DNA of 64,000 nt. Source: Symsagittifera roscoffensis. Lineage: Eukaryota; Xenacoelomorpha; Acoela; Convolutidae. The notes under the pieces are model-generated. The model was not told the DNA's origin, made no database searches, and saw only the letters and a program-made list of their open reading frames with translations. Below are positions 9,113-18,059 of the stretch, in pieces. The DNA lies in assembly GCF_963678635.1 (NCBI RefSeq), contig NC_087066.1, forward strand, positions 44,939,624 to 45,003,623, written 5' to 3'. The first letter of the stretch is position 1, and the number at the start of each line of letters is the position of its first letter. The translations under genes were made by a program, and so were the position numbers.

Positions 9113-10981
9113 TTATTGCCTGTAGTTCGTGACGGCCGGGACCGTACCCAAGCGTGTTTCCAAGCTAGGAGGCACAAAGGTGGTAATCACCGCGTCACTC
9201 ACTGTTCCTTCTTCCTTCAGCACTCCTGTGTCAAAGAGTTCTGCTTCCAGCTCGTCCAACCGCTCTTGGAATACTCGATTCAACCAAGCTTGTCCTTCGA
9301 TACTGTCGAAGTGAATGCCGTCCGTGGTCAGTCTGGCCTGATCCATAGCTCTCAACTCATGTTCGATGTCCATGAGGATCATTCTTCCGGCGTTTCGACT
9401 TGCGAGGTTCCTCAAGATGTTATTCCACCTGACGACTCCCTCGTTGTGCCTTCTTCCTGATGCTGTCAGGCTTCTCGTATTCATTGGCACAGTGCAAACG
9501 GTCAGTACCGCGCAATTGAATTTCTGCCAGAGGGTCGTAAACAAACACACCATCATTGACTCCCATAGTGCTTCCTGCTCATCTGAACCTCTGGAGATGT
9601 CATTCGTCCCAACTAAGATCATCACATTGGGGATCCTCCCTGGATTCATCAGTTCCACCATTCGATACAATTGGGCTATCGTCGCGCCTCCAAAGGCCAT
9701 CACCGTGGTGACCCACGAGGTCCTCAAGTTCGACAGCACTCTGACCAAGCTGTCTCCCAGTATCAGATGAGATGTCCCGAGTGGTGGTTGCTGCAGGTTT
9801 ACAGCCGGGCTCCAAGTAGCTCGGTTGAAGCAGGCCCTCGGATCTGTCTCCGGAACTCCCGTGAAATTATATCTCAATTGATTATTCTTTTGCACGTCTA
9901 TTATGCGAGACACTTTCTTCGCTGACATCTTCCGTACTCTCCTCTCTGGGATTCTCGAGCTCTCCATGAGTGGTGTCACGTCACTTATCCCCTGTCTGAT
10001 CACGGTCTGGGAGAGTCGTACTCTGCCCGTGTCGTCAATCGTTCCATAGGGTGCAGTCACCCCGGAACCTGGCACATTCTTGTTAGCGACCAGTCGTCCA
10101 GCTGTCTCTATCAGCTTCCTCACTGTCTGTTCCACGACGGGGTCAACCAAGGTGTCACTAGGATCCGGGATTGTTACTCGATTTGTCTCTGCTGGGAGCC
10201 GTGTCTCCGTTGTTTGACTCATTTCTCGAGGCGTCAAGAGCTCCATCGGGGACTGCCCACGAGGAATATCCCTTGTAGGTATCACTTTCTCCACGGCCGT
10301 TGTCAACGCCATCTGCTCCGATTGCTCTTTGTATTCCTGCCTTAAGCGCTCAATCTCTTGACCCTGCTTTTTGTTGCAGTCTTCAAACAACTTTCTCCAC
10401 ATGTCCCGATCTTCCTCCATCTGGAGCATGCTTCTGGTCATCTCGTCCAGCTCCTTCTTCGTACTTTTCAGTTCAACGTTCACCTCATCCAGATCTTGCA
10501 TGGTTTGGTTCGTCTGAACTTTCTGTCCTACTTTCGCCCTTTTCGGTGGCACAGCTGCTCTCAGTGGTGAACCAGTCGAGGTCGCCTCGCTGTTCATCTC
10601 CCGATGCATTCTCGTCAGCCCAGGTTTGGGCTTGGAGGGCATAGGCATCTCACCTGGTTGGTAGGTCCTAGAACTTCCCAATCCAGGCTCATTCGCCAAG
10701 TCACTCCCTGAGAGAGCCCCGTTTCTCCACCTCATTACTCTCATGTTAGGGCGGTCTAGTACTCCCCTTTCTCCATATGCTGCCATCAACAGGACTTCCG
10801 TGGGGCGGTCCCCACGGTTGTCGTGCCCCAAGATGTTGATCAGGGCGGTCAGCAACATGACTACCTCTGGGTCCTCCAGAGCGAAGTCTCGATCGATCAG
10901 CCGACGATAGATCGCATCTATCATCGGTCCTACATATGCCTCTGCCAGGTCCATCAATTCATCCAAGTTGAAGTTATCCAT
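9113..10981 (-). CDS. Coiled-coil plus SGNH/GDSL hydrolase protein of the element
   Basis: 622 aa from an ATG at 10,979-10,981. Residues about 160-240 form a charged coiled coil (VELKSTKKELDEMTRSMLQM and following). Residues about 400-590 carry the SGNH hydrolase blocks in order: HLILGDSLVR with nucleophile Ser (GDS at 9,749-9,757), FGGATIAQL (block II Gly), ILVGTNDIS (block III) and TTDGIHF (block V Asp-x-x-His, about 9,307-9,327). All four catalytic or oxyanion positions are present. SGNH enzymes are esterases or deacetylases, and an esterase domain is known in ORF1 of CR1-type LINEs. It stands where retroviruses have env, but no signal peptide or membrane anchor is seen. A candidate splice acceptor lies 77 bp upstream. 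Confidence 0.8.
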   Translation of the reverse strand: MDNFNLDELMDLAEAYVGPMIDAIYRRLIDRDFALEDPEVVMLLTALINILGHDNRGDRPTEVLLMAAYGERGVLDRPNMRVMRWRNGALSGSDLANEPGLGSSRTYQPGEMPMPSKPKPGLTRMHREMNSEATSTGSPLRAAVPPKRAKVGQKVQTNQTMQDLDEVNVELKSTKKELDEMTRSMLQMEEDRDMWRKLFEDCNKKQGQEIERLRQEYKEQSEQMALTTAVEKVIPTRDIPRGQSPMELLTPREMSQTTETRLPAETNRVTIPDPSDTLVDPVVEQTVRKLIETAGRLVANKNVPGSGVTAPYGTIDDTGRVRLSQTVIRQGISDVTPLMESSRIPERRVRKMSAKKVSRIIDVQKNNQLRYNFTGVPETDPRACFNRATWSPAVNLQQPPLGTSHLILGDSLVRVLSNLRTSWVTTVMAFGGATIAQLYRMVELMNPGRIPNVMILVGTNDISRGSDEQEALWESMMVCLFTTLWQKFNCAVLTVCTVPMNTRSLTASGRRHNEGVVRWNNILRNLASRNAGRMILMDIEHELRAMDQARLTTDGIHFDSIEGQAWLNRVFQERLDELEAELFDTGVLKEEGTVSDAVITTFVPPSLETRLGTVPAVTNYRQ

Positions 10982-11057
10982 TCTATTCTTTCAAGTTTGA
11001 TTCGGTTTCGATTCCAAGATTTTGACTCAAGTGAGTAATTAAATGATCAATCAGGAT

Positions 11058-11070
11058 CTAGAAAAGAAGT
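11058..11070 (-). promoter_or_regulatory. Candidate 3' splice site for a downstream spliced mRNA
   Basis: The minus strand reads ACTTCTTTTCTAG, a good pyrimidine tract plus AG, 77 bases before the SGNH ORF ATG. Retroviruses express env by splicing to such a site. The donor in the leader is not identified. Confidence 0.35.
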
Positions 11071-11208
11071 CACAAATATCACACTTGTCAGTTTCACCTT
11101 AACATATATCGTTAAAATTTGCTTAAAAACAGTTCAGATAAAAAGATATTTTATTCTAAAATTTATTAAAATCAATCGGTCTCTAGAATTTTGGAATTCG
11201 ACCTAAGA

Positions 11209-11221
11209 TTGGACAGTCCAA
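11209..11221. other. Palindrome TTGGACAGTCCAA
   Basis: Third occurrence of the GGACAGTCC core in non-coding parts of the element, with its own pairing flanks. Confidence 0.75.
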
Positions 11222-11397
11222 ACTTTGGATCTATTCCTAAGATCGTCATTCAGTTGTTCATGGTCACCAACCCCTACTTACCCATGATCTTAATAACCTA
11301 ACACATAACATAACATAGCATAACATAACACATATTACATACAACTTAGTCTTTGGCCTAACACCCTCTCGCACGTCACTCAGCCTATACTTAATTA

Positions 11398-12834
11398 CTA
11401 TTTCTTATGTAGGTATACTTGTATGTTCGTATCAGAGAATATCACGTGTACAAGCGCGTACAATTCCCGAGGATGCAGTCTTCCTCTGTTTGGATCGTAC
11501 ACTGGAAGCGAGAGCTCCTTCACGTCCATTTCCACAAGGAAGTCCCTCAGCCTCGTCAAGGACAAGACTAGGTTCTCTGGGTCCACGTGCTGCTTCTCCG
11601 TCGCCCTCGTTACCAAGAAGCATAGGTATTTTCCCGGTATCTGGGACGCCGCCGGAGGTAAGGCTGCTACGCCCCCTACTCCTGGTCGTTGCTTCCACAG
11701 GAACTCTATGTTTTTATATTCTCTCTTAAAATCTGCCGCTAACGCTGTCCTAAAACTCATGTCTGCTGTGATTGCTATCGCACATGTTCTATTTGTGAGT
11801 ATGAAATCACTGTCTGTTAGTATTATGTTACTTGAATATTCATTTGGTAAGTTGAAATATGACTCAACTACCCTGCCTATGTCAGGTTTCTTGGGTTCTT
11901 CGCCTGTTTCTGCTTCAAAGTCTCCTGTTTCTCTTGCTATTCTTAATTTTTTTATTATCAAGTTTTCAGTGTGGGTAAGTCCTACCCCCACTCCCCGGAC
12001 AAAAATATCCATCGACGTCCCCGTCGATCGCATACCGGGTATCAAGTCGAGGTTAGAAGCTGGAATGAGTAGTCGTCCTTCCTGGGCAGCCCAGGAAGGA
12101 TCATCTCGTTCGGTCTTGATGTATTTCATGCTTTCACGATCTACGTCTTGAATCGTGACACTGGTCTCCTCAGGATCCGAGGTCGTTTCATTCAGCCACT
12201 CTAAGACACGCAGGTTCGTCAAGTCTTGTTCATATGACTGCTGTTGCTCGTTCTCGAATTCTACCTCGGGTTTCGACCAGTCGTCAACCCACTCATCGTC
12301 GTGATCATCGACTATGTCAATGTTTTGTGACACAGTTATTTCCTCTAGACCCACTACTTCCTCCACTATCTTCTTCAGATCTATCCTATCCACTACGAAG
12401 TCGTCACCGTAAGGATTGTTTTTCTTTCTTGCTCTCGACCCGTCCTTCTGACGAGTCTGTATCGTGAACGGAAGATCCGGTTCCAAGTTCTTGGGAACTT
12501 CTGTCTGTTCGGGATCCTGCCAATCTTCCTCTGCGTACGGTAAGGTTTCATCGTCCGCTTCGATCTCCTCGTTTGGATCCAGGTCCAGCTGTGTATCCGT
12601 ACCTTCCTCTACGACTTCGTTTCCATCGTTCTTCTCCCTGGTGCCCTTTTCATTGACCTCACAAGCAGGATTCATCATTAGATAATCCCCTCCTTCCGTG
12701 TCTGCAGGTATACACCAGTCTTCTGTCGATGGATTGTGTGGCTTGATGTTCTCGTAGTGGGCGGCTCGGCCAGTACTCAGTCTATAAAAGCGTCCCTCCT
12801 GGTGCACCTCTGTAATCATGAAAGGTCCCCTCCA
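11398..12834 (-). CDS. Integrase C-terminal module, acidic linker and macrodomain-like tail
   Basis: 473 codons from the ATG at 12,817-12,819; the frame extends upstream into a WRGPF motif, the GPY/F module that ends chromoviral and gypsy integrases. An acidic linker of about 200 residues follows. Residues about 325-473 match the macrodomain fold of TARG1/OARD1 and Poa1: TCAIAITADMSFRTALAADF, then FLWKQRPGVGGVAALP, KYLCFLVTRATEK, ENLVLSLTRLRDFL, VKELSLPVYDPNRGRLHP and a final FSDTNIQVYLHKK. Macrodomains bind or remove ADP-ribose. The Gly-rich GCGLD-type loop of TARG1 is replaced by YDPNRGRL, so activity is uncertain. It is joined to integrase through a one-base homopolymer frameshift at 12,835-12,839. 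Confidence 0.7.
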   Translation of the reverse strand, partial: WRGPFMITEVHQEGRFYRLSTGRAAHYENIKPHNPSTEDWCIPADTEGGDYLMMNPACEVNEKGTREKNDGNEVVEEGTDTQLDLDPNEEIEADDETLPYAEEDWQDPEQTEVPKNLEPDLPFTIQTRQKDGSRARKKNNPYGDDFVVDRIDLKKIVEEVVGLEEITVSQNIDIVDDHDDEWVDDWSKPEVEFENEQQQSYEQDLTNLRVLEWLNETTSDPEETSVTIQDVDRESMKYIKTERDDPSWAAQEGRLLIPASNLDLIPGMRSTGTSMDIFVRGVGVGLTHTENLIIKKLRIARETGDFEAETGEEPKKPDIGRVVESYFNLPNEYSSNIILTDSDFILTNRTCAIAITADMSFRTALAADFKREYKNIEFLWKQRPGVGGVAALPPAASQIPGKYLCFLVTRATEKQHVDPENLVLSLTRLRDFLVEMDVKELSLPVYDPNRGRLHPRELYALVHVIFSDTNIQVYLHKK

Positions 12835-13983
12835 TTTTTAGGAGCTTTTTCGTCCCTTTCGGTGGTATAACGTTCTGAAATACCCATACGTAGTCTCTTA
12901 CCGAGTAAGCCTTTGCACCAGCTGCTTTCTTGTCGAATCTTTTCCTCTGCCTTGCCTGTGCTTGCTGAGTATTTCGTGTACACAAATCATTCAACTCCTG
13001 TTGGCGTCTGATCACATCCCTCACGTAGACCTGTGGGGACGTTTTCTTTCCCTCATACTCTGGGTAGAAGAAGGTTAAGGGTAAAGACTTTTCGTGTCCA
13101 GTTAGTATCATGTGTGGACTGACTCCGGTGGTGGAGTGTTGCGTGCTGTTATATGCTCCCATCACCTGTGGAAGGTATCTGTCCCAATCGGCCATGTACC
13201 TGGAACAATATACTCTCAGCATCGACACTAACGTCCTATTCTGTCTTTCCACTAAGCCATTCGTCTGAGGGTGGTATGACGTGGAGTGAGCCTGAGCGAC
13301 CTGTGAGCGTCTCATAAGCTCTTTCGTAAGCTCTCCTACGAAAGCTGTTCCATTATCCGATTGAAACGTCATCGGACAACCATGTCTCGCTATCCACGTA
13401 TTGATCAGGTGGTCGCATGTCTCCTCCGCCGAGGCAGTTATGCAGGGCACGGCCTCCGCATACTTCGTAAAATGATCTATCATGACCAACACCTGATTAT
13501 AACCACTGTCTGTCATGCATATTTTCTGGTGATCTATCTGCACCATCTCATTGAATTCAGACGACTCGATCGAGGGTAATGGAAATCGCAACTTCCTTGG
13601 ATCCTTGACTTGTTGGCATGACAGACATGCTGTTACCCACTTCTCGCATGCCTTTTTCATTCCAGGCCACTCAAAGCGCTTCAGGATCCTCTGGTACACT
13701 TTGTCGATCCCCTGATGGCCCATCTGATCATGTGACCTGAATAATAATTCTGTCTGATAGAGTTGCGGTGACACTATTGCATTATACTTGTATAGGACTC
13801 TGTCTTCTTCTCTTCTCTTACAAGCCACAATCCCGTCCTTGTTCAAAAATAACCTCCCTTCCTTCTGCATGAAGTATTGTCTCAGGATGCGATAACTATC
13901 TTCCTCGAGGTCCCCTTTATCCGGAGAACCATTCTCGATCCACCTTTTCAGGTTGCTTGTCATGCGATCATTTCTCTGCGCCC
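12835..13983 (-). CDS. pol: Integrase (zinc-binding and DDE core), duplication copy A
   Basis: Integrase inserts the cDNA into host DNA. The sequence shows the HHCC domain (RSHDQMGHQG then WVTACLSCQQ) and the DDE core: VQIDHQKICM (first Asp), TFQSDNGTAF (second Asp) and HPQTNGLVERQN (Glu). All catalytic residues are present. The frame is open at 12,782-13,963 but leaves the true frame at an A5 run (12,835-12,839), just before the WRGPF module. A one-base loss at 13,985-13,990 relative to copy B (TAGAGG against TAGAAGG) separates it from RNase H. This is the only complete integrase; copy B stops inside HHCC. Confidence 0.85.
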
Positions 13984-15712
13984 TTAGAGGTCCGAGAGTC
14001 TGTATCTCGCCTTTAAGTACGTCTTCATGACCCTCATCTGACTATTCAGCTCGTTGGGCTGGTGTGTGTCTTCTTCCATCTTAACGCACCAAATCTTCGC
14101 CAACGGCTGTGTTTCTTGTTTAAACGGCTGAAGATCAGTCCTGACTATCTCTTTCTGTGGCAGCAGGCTTATCGAGGGTTTCGATACCGCTATTGTCTCC
14201 AAGTCATCCGCTGCGTTGTCAAAGACTCTTTCGCTTGGTATAAGGTAGCGATCGCTGTCAGGATCCTGGTACATATCTCTGTCCAGGTCCCTTGCCCGAG
14301 TTTCCACTAGTAGCGTGTGTATCGCTAGTTCTGACAGTTCTGATCCCGAACTCGAATTCCTGTCTGAATAGGTGTCCAATCCTGAGTTTCGGGAATCATC
14401 ATCCGTCGAAGAGGTTGTGCTAGAGACTGCACGCTCCTCCAGATCATGTCTGTGCCTTCTTCGCATCCATCTGAACTCTCCGGACAAAACCTTGTTCTCT
14501 AGGTCCTGCTTCTCATCAGGAATTTTCTCGTCTATCTCAGACTCCCCGGACAAATTTTCTTGTCCCGGGTGTTGATCTTGTGATCGCTGGTTCTTTTCAT
14601 CATCCGTCTCCCCGGTTGAATAGTCTTGCAGCAGATTTTGTTCTACCTCTTCACCCTCCTTATCCCGGTCCATGAAGTTGACGGTTTTCTTTTGCTTGCT
14701 GCTCCCCTGTTCTTTCTGTCCGTAAGAAGTACTGGTTAAAATCTCTTGGGGTATTGAGGATACTAGTTGCTGAACTATTGTCCTACAATCCCTCTCGTTC
14801 TCTTCGTGCTGTCGTCTGGACGGCATGATCTTCACCTTCTCACTGACTGTTAGCGATGCCACTGCTGCTGTCCACTCGGGGTCATCTCTGGTCACTTCTC
14901 TTTCTAACAATCCACCCAGCATCCGCATCACTTGCGGTGTGACTTGCACCGTTTTATCCAATAATGAGAGGCTGTTTATGTTCATGCGAGAGAGTTCTTG
15001 CTGGACCAGGTTTGAGCGCAGCAACAGATCCAAGGGGACTGGGTCCTCCTTGGATAGGATCTTTATCTCGGCTGCTTTCTCTACAGGTAACTCAGGGTGC
15101 CCTGGAATTGGATGTCCCGACTTATCCAACCATCTCGTCAAGGGAAGCGCTTCATAAGTTTCTTTGTCCAGAAACGAGAATCCCTCCTTTATTTCCGCCT
15201 GATTGGCCTGCTTCTGCTCCAATCTTTCATAGAACTCAGTTTTCTTGCTGAGGCTGTCAGCCTTCTGGTGTTTATCACGCATCCTATGTTCGATTATTAT
15301 ATGGTAGCCATCCAATCTGACTATCCATCTACCAATATAACTCTGATCCATCGAGTAGGTTTTCAACCAGGATAACGCTCTGTTGTCCACGCGTAACTTG
15401 AAGGGAGCGCTCCCCAAGTATGCACGGTACTTTTCCACGAAGGTGACTACTGCAAACATTTCTGCTTTTGGTGCGTCATATTTCATCTCTGTGTCACTCA
15501 AGACCTTGCTGCCGTATGCAATGGGACGGAGAACTGTTCTTCCGTTCCATTCTTGCTCTTGATGCAAGATTCCTGAGATGGCCACCACCGACGCGTCTGT
15601 GTCGAGAACATACATGCCCTTTTCTGTAGGCATGCCCAGCACTGGCGCTTCGCACAGTTCCCGCTTTATGTTCTCGAAAGCAACCTGTGCCTCATCGTTC
15701 CATTCGAACTTT
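13984..15712 (-). CDS. pol: RNase H and long acidic spacer, copy A
   Basis: RNase H degrades the RNA strand during reverse transcription. Visible are MYVLDTDASVVAISGILHQ (first Asp), APKAEMFAVV (Glu), KLRVDNRALSWL (Asp) and HQKADSLSKK (last Asp). About 490 residues then separate RNase H from the integrase HHCC, far more than the usual connection. The spacer is Ser- and acid-rich (SSTTSSTDDDSRNSG) and probably disordered. It joins RT through a one-base shift at a G5 run (15,713-15,717). The open frame ends at 13,984 because of the copy-specific deletion noted for integrase. Confidence 0.8.
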
Positions 15713-15717
15713 CCCCC

Positions 15718-16364
15718 TTGTTGCGCATCAGCTTCTGCATCGGATACACCTTGTCCGCATATCCTTTTATGAATTCTCGGTAGTAATTGGCAAACCCTAG
15801 GAAGCTCAGGAGCTGTGTGTCCGTTCTGGGGGCCTTCCATGTCAACACTGCTTCCACCGCTTCTGGGTCCGGTCTCACACCATGCCTATCCACCATTCTT
15901 CCCAAGTACTTCATTGAATCCCTAAGGATTTCACATTTCGATGGTTTGCACTTCAATCCTGCTCTTTTCATGCATCCAAAGACCTCATCGAGCCTATTAA
16001 TGTGGTCTTCCAGGGTCGGTGTCGCTGTGACTACGTCATCCACGTAACACATCACGAGATTCCCGTACTTCTTGGTCACTCTCGTCAAAGCCTGAGCCAT
16101 CAGTCTTTGAAAAGTGGCCGTTGCATTGCACAAGCCGAAGGGCATCCTCTTCCACTGGTACAATCTCAATTCGCACGCGAATCCGGTTTTCTCTCTGTCC
16201 TTCTTCCGCAGAGGGACCTGCCAGAAGGCAGAACCTAAGTCCAATGTGGTGAAGAATTTGGCATCACCAAGCTTAGATAGGCTCTCGTCTATTCGCGGTA
16301 TCGGGTACGCATCTTTTATCGTTACCGCGTTCAAGTAACGAAAGTCGCAACAGAATCTAAGCTG
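15718..16364 (-). CDS. pol: Reverse transcriptase core, copy A
   Basis: Contains RFCCDFRYLNAVTIKDAYP, TTLDLGSAFWQVPL (first catalytic Asp), MPFGLCNATATFQRLM and the CYVDDVV catalytic motif, followed by the thumb and connection. The frame is open at 15,666-16,421, with one-base frame changes at G runs on both sides: a G6 run at 16,365-16,370 and a G5 run at 15,713-15,717. All RT motifs are intact. Confidence 0.85.
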
Positions 16365-16370
16365 CCCCCC

Positions 16371-16990
16371 TTCTTTTTCGCCATTACTACCCCGCATTTC
16401 GAGGGTTCTATCATGTCGCATTCAAGCAACATTTCTATTTCCGCTCGGCAAGCTTCCGATTTGTGTGGCGTCATTCGTCTTGCGCCTTCCCTATGGGGAA
16501 CGGCGCCCTCTACTAGTTCGATTTCGTGTTCGACGAAATTACAGCAACCGATATCCGCCTTATGTTTTGAAAATACATCTGCGTTCCGATTTAGGAGGTC
16601 CCGCAATTTTTCGAAATCTCCCTCACCTATTTTCCCTTTTAAATGTTCTATCTCTGGCAAAACCGGTTTGTCGCATTCTAGTTCATATGACGAGGGGCGT
16701 TCCGGAAAATTCGAGCAGCTTGATAAGCCGTCGTCCGTTTCGGATTTCATTGAAAACATTTTATGAATAGATTTTAATTCATTAATCTTCTTTAAAATTT
16801 TATCTTTATTGGCATGATAAGGACAGTCTTTCACACTATATTTCTTCAAGTTTTGTGTCTCCTCATAGTCGGTCCTCATCAGCAAAGCGTAGCCAAGCTT
16901 CTTTCCACGCTGGATTGAAACCGTGGTGTCCAGTGTGTTCAACAACACACTGACACACAGTCCGTTTCGCGTTACCGAGAAGCTCCGGCA
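16371..16990 (-). CDS. pol: RT N-terminal part and linker, copy A
   Basis: Starts directly after TAA at 16,991-16,993; the residues RNGLCVSVLLNTLDTTVSI beyond the stop are typical of the gypsy protease-RT linker. This makes the stop look like a nonsense mutation in a continuous pol. It ends with VPHREGARRMTPHKSEA and DMIEPSKCGVVMAKKKGG, the first RT block, where the frame is lost at the G6 run. A short gap relative to the usual IxPSxSPW motif may be a small deletion. Confidence 0.75.
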
Positions 16991-17578
16991 TTAAATCACC
17001 GAACTCTGACTATTTGGATTCGGTACTAAGCAAACCTGTTTACTATCACTTAACGAATTCAAATTTCTCATTCTAAAAATTGCTACCACAGCCTGTCCTG
17101 GTTGTAATTTTACTTTTCTATCCAAAAAAATTGGTACCTTGTTTTCGTCTGTTATTATCCTTGTAATTGGTCTCTTAACATACTTTCGGTCCGGGTTTCT
17201 AATCCGTATCAGACCGTTGTTCAAGTCAATCATCACGTCAAAATTCCTGACAAAATCTCTGCCCAAGATGAATTGGTCGGCGTCGTCCAAATTCTCTACC
17301 ACCAGGAAGCTCATCCAAAGATCCCGTCCTCCCATGTGGAGGACCGTTATTGGTGTTCTTCCGGCTACGTAGATAGCTCCTCGATTGGCGGCGGCCAGTC
17401 GGAGATTCGTTGGAATTAGATCTTCCCGCGTGAAGCCCATTCTTTCCCAAGTTTTTATCGGCATCACACTCACTACCGCTCCTGTGTCCAGAAGCCCTGT
17501 GACCCCGATTTTTGTTCCGTTGGTGTCGAGCAGATGTGCAGTCACATCTGCTTCATACCCAATGTGTACTGCGTCTTG
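16991..17578 (-). CDS. pol: Aspartic protease, copy A
   Basis: Retropepsin-type protease that matures the polyprotein. The active-site motif is GLLDTGAVVSVMP (Asp-Thr-Gly), followed by the flap region and FILGRDFVRNF, the ILG-type C-terminal motif. It is bounded by in-frame TAA at 17,579-17,581 and TAA at 16,991-16,993. Both stops also occur in copy B, so they pre-date the duplication. Confidence 0.8.
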   Translation of the reverse strand, partial: QDAVHIGYEADVTAHLLDTNGTKIGVTGLLDTGAVVSVMPIKTWERMGFTREDLIPTNLRLAAANRGAIYVAGRTPITVLHMGGRDLWMSFLVVENLDDADQFILGRDFVRNFDVMIDLNNGLIRIRNPDRKYVKRPITRIITDENKVPIFLDRKVKLQPGQAVVAIFRMRNLNSLSDSKQVCLVPNPNSQSSVI

Positions 17579-18059
17579 TTAAATCATGGCGTCATGGCCT
17601 ATCCTGCGGAGTTTGAGTTCCTCCTCTCCCATATAGATCTGCCCCATTTGGTCATCATCTGTTGTTACATAAGTCCTGGTGTAGATACTGATTCCATCCA
17701 CGTTCAGCATCACTTGATATGGCCCATAGACCTGTAGGTAGCGTCCATGAAGTTTCTTCATGTGAGGGCCACCCGTCGTTAGTAGTGCTCGCACAGCTCT
17801 CGACTCGGTGCGTGGCTCCACCTGCCTCAGATAATCTGCATATGTGTCCAAATGCATCAAAGTGAACTCGGATGGTTCACTCAGATTTCTTATTACCTGG
17901 TGTCCAGCCACTGAGATTATCGATTGTATCTTGCTTCCTTGCGGCACCATGCCGAACCTCTGACCGGAGATCACATTAAGTTTCATGCTCAAACAGCTTG
18001 GTGCTTTAGTTTCTTCGAACTCCGTTGCTTCGAAGGTATTCAGTTGCTCCTGAAGTTTC
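17579..18059 (-). CDS. pol: Pre-protease segment, copy A (N-terminally cut by duplication)
   Basis: Encodes the region between gag and protease, with MLNVDGISIYTRTYVTTDDD before the TAA at 17,579. Its upstream end is the tandem-duplication junction at 18,059/18,060, so it lacks the gag-pol start and is preceded by integrase sequence of copy B. Function unknown; possibly part of the protease N-terminus. Confidence 0.65.

Larger units (their letters stand above)
10982..11397 (-). other. Spacer between integrase/macrodomain ORF and SGNH ORF
   Basis: 416 bp without a usable ORF. It holds a short TAACA-type repeat (about 11,300-11,332), the palindrome TTGGACAGTCCAA (11,209-11,221) and a polypyrimidine-AG acceptor candidate (11,058-11,070). 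The layout fits a subgenomic or spliced mRNA for the downstream region. Confidence 0.6.
13673..18059 (-). repeat. Pol tandem duplication, copy A (4,387 bp)
   Basis: Aligns with 18,060-22,446 at offset 4,387 with about 20 differences by eye. Two or three bases (TC) are shared at the breakpoints, indicating microhomology. It includes protease, RT, RNase H and the start of integrase. Confidence 0.95.

Noticed and set aside
9055-10981. Reassigned stop codons (TAA/TAG as sense) to explain the in-frame stops
   Set aside because: The host genes end normally at TAA, and the number of stops fits neutral decay at the observed LTR divergence.
3071-10981. Envelope glycoprotein in the region after pol
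   Set aside because: No ORF there has a signal peptide, a membrane anchor or a Cys-rich ectodomain.
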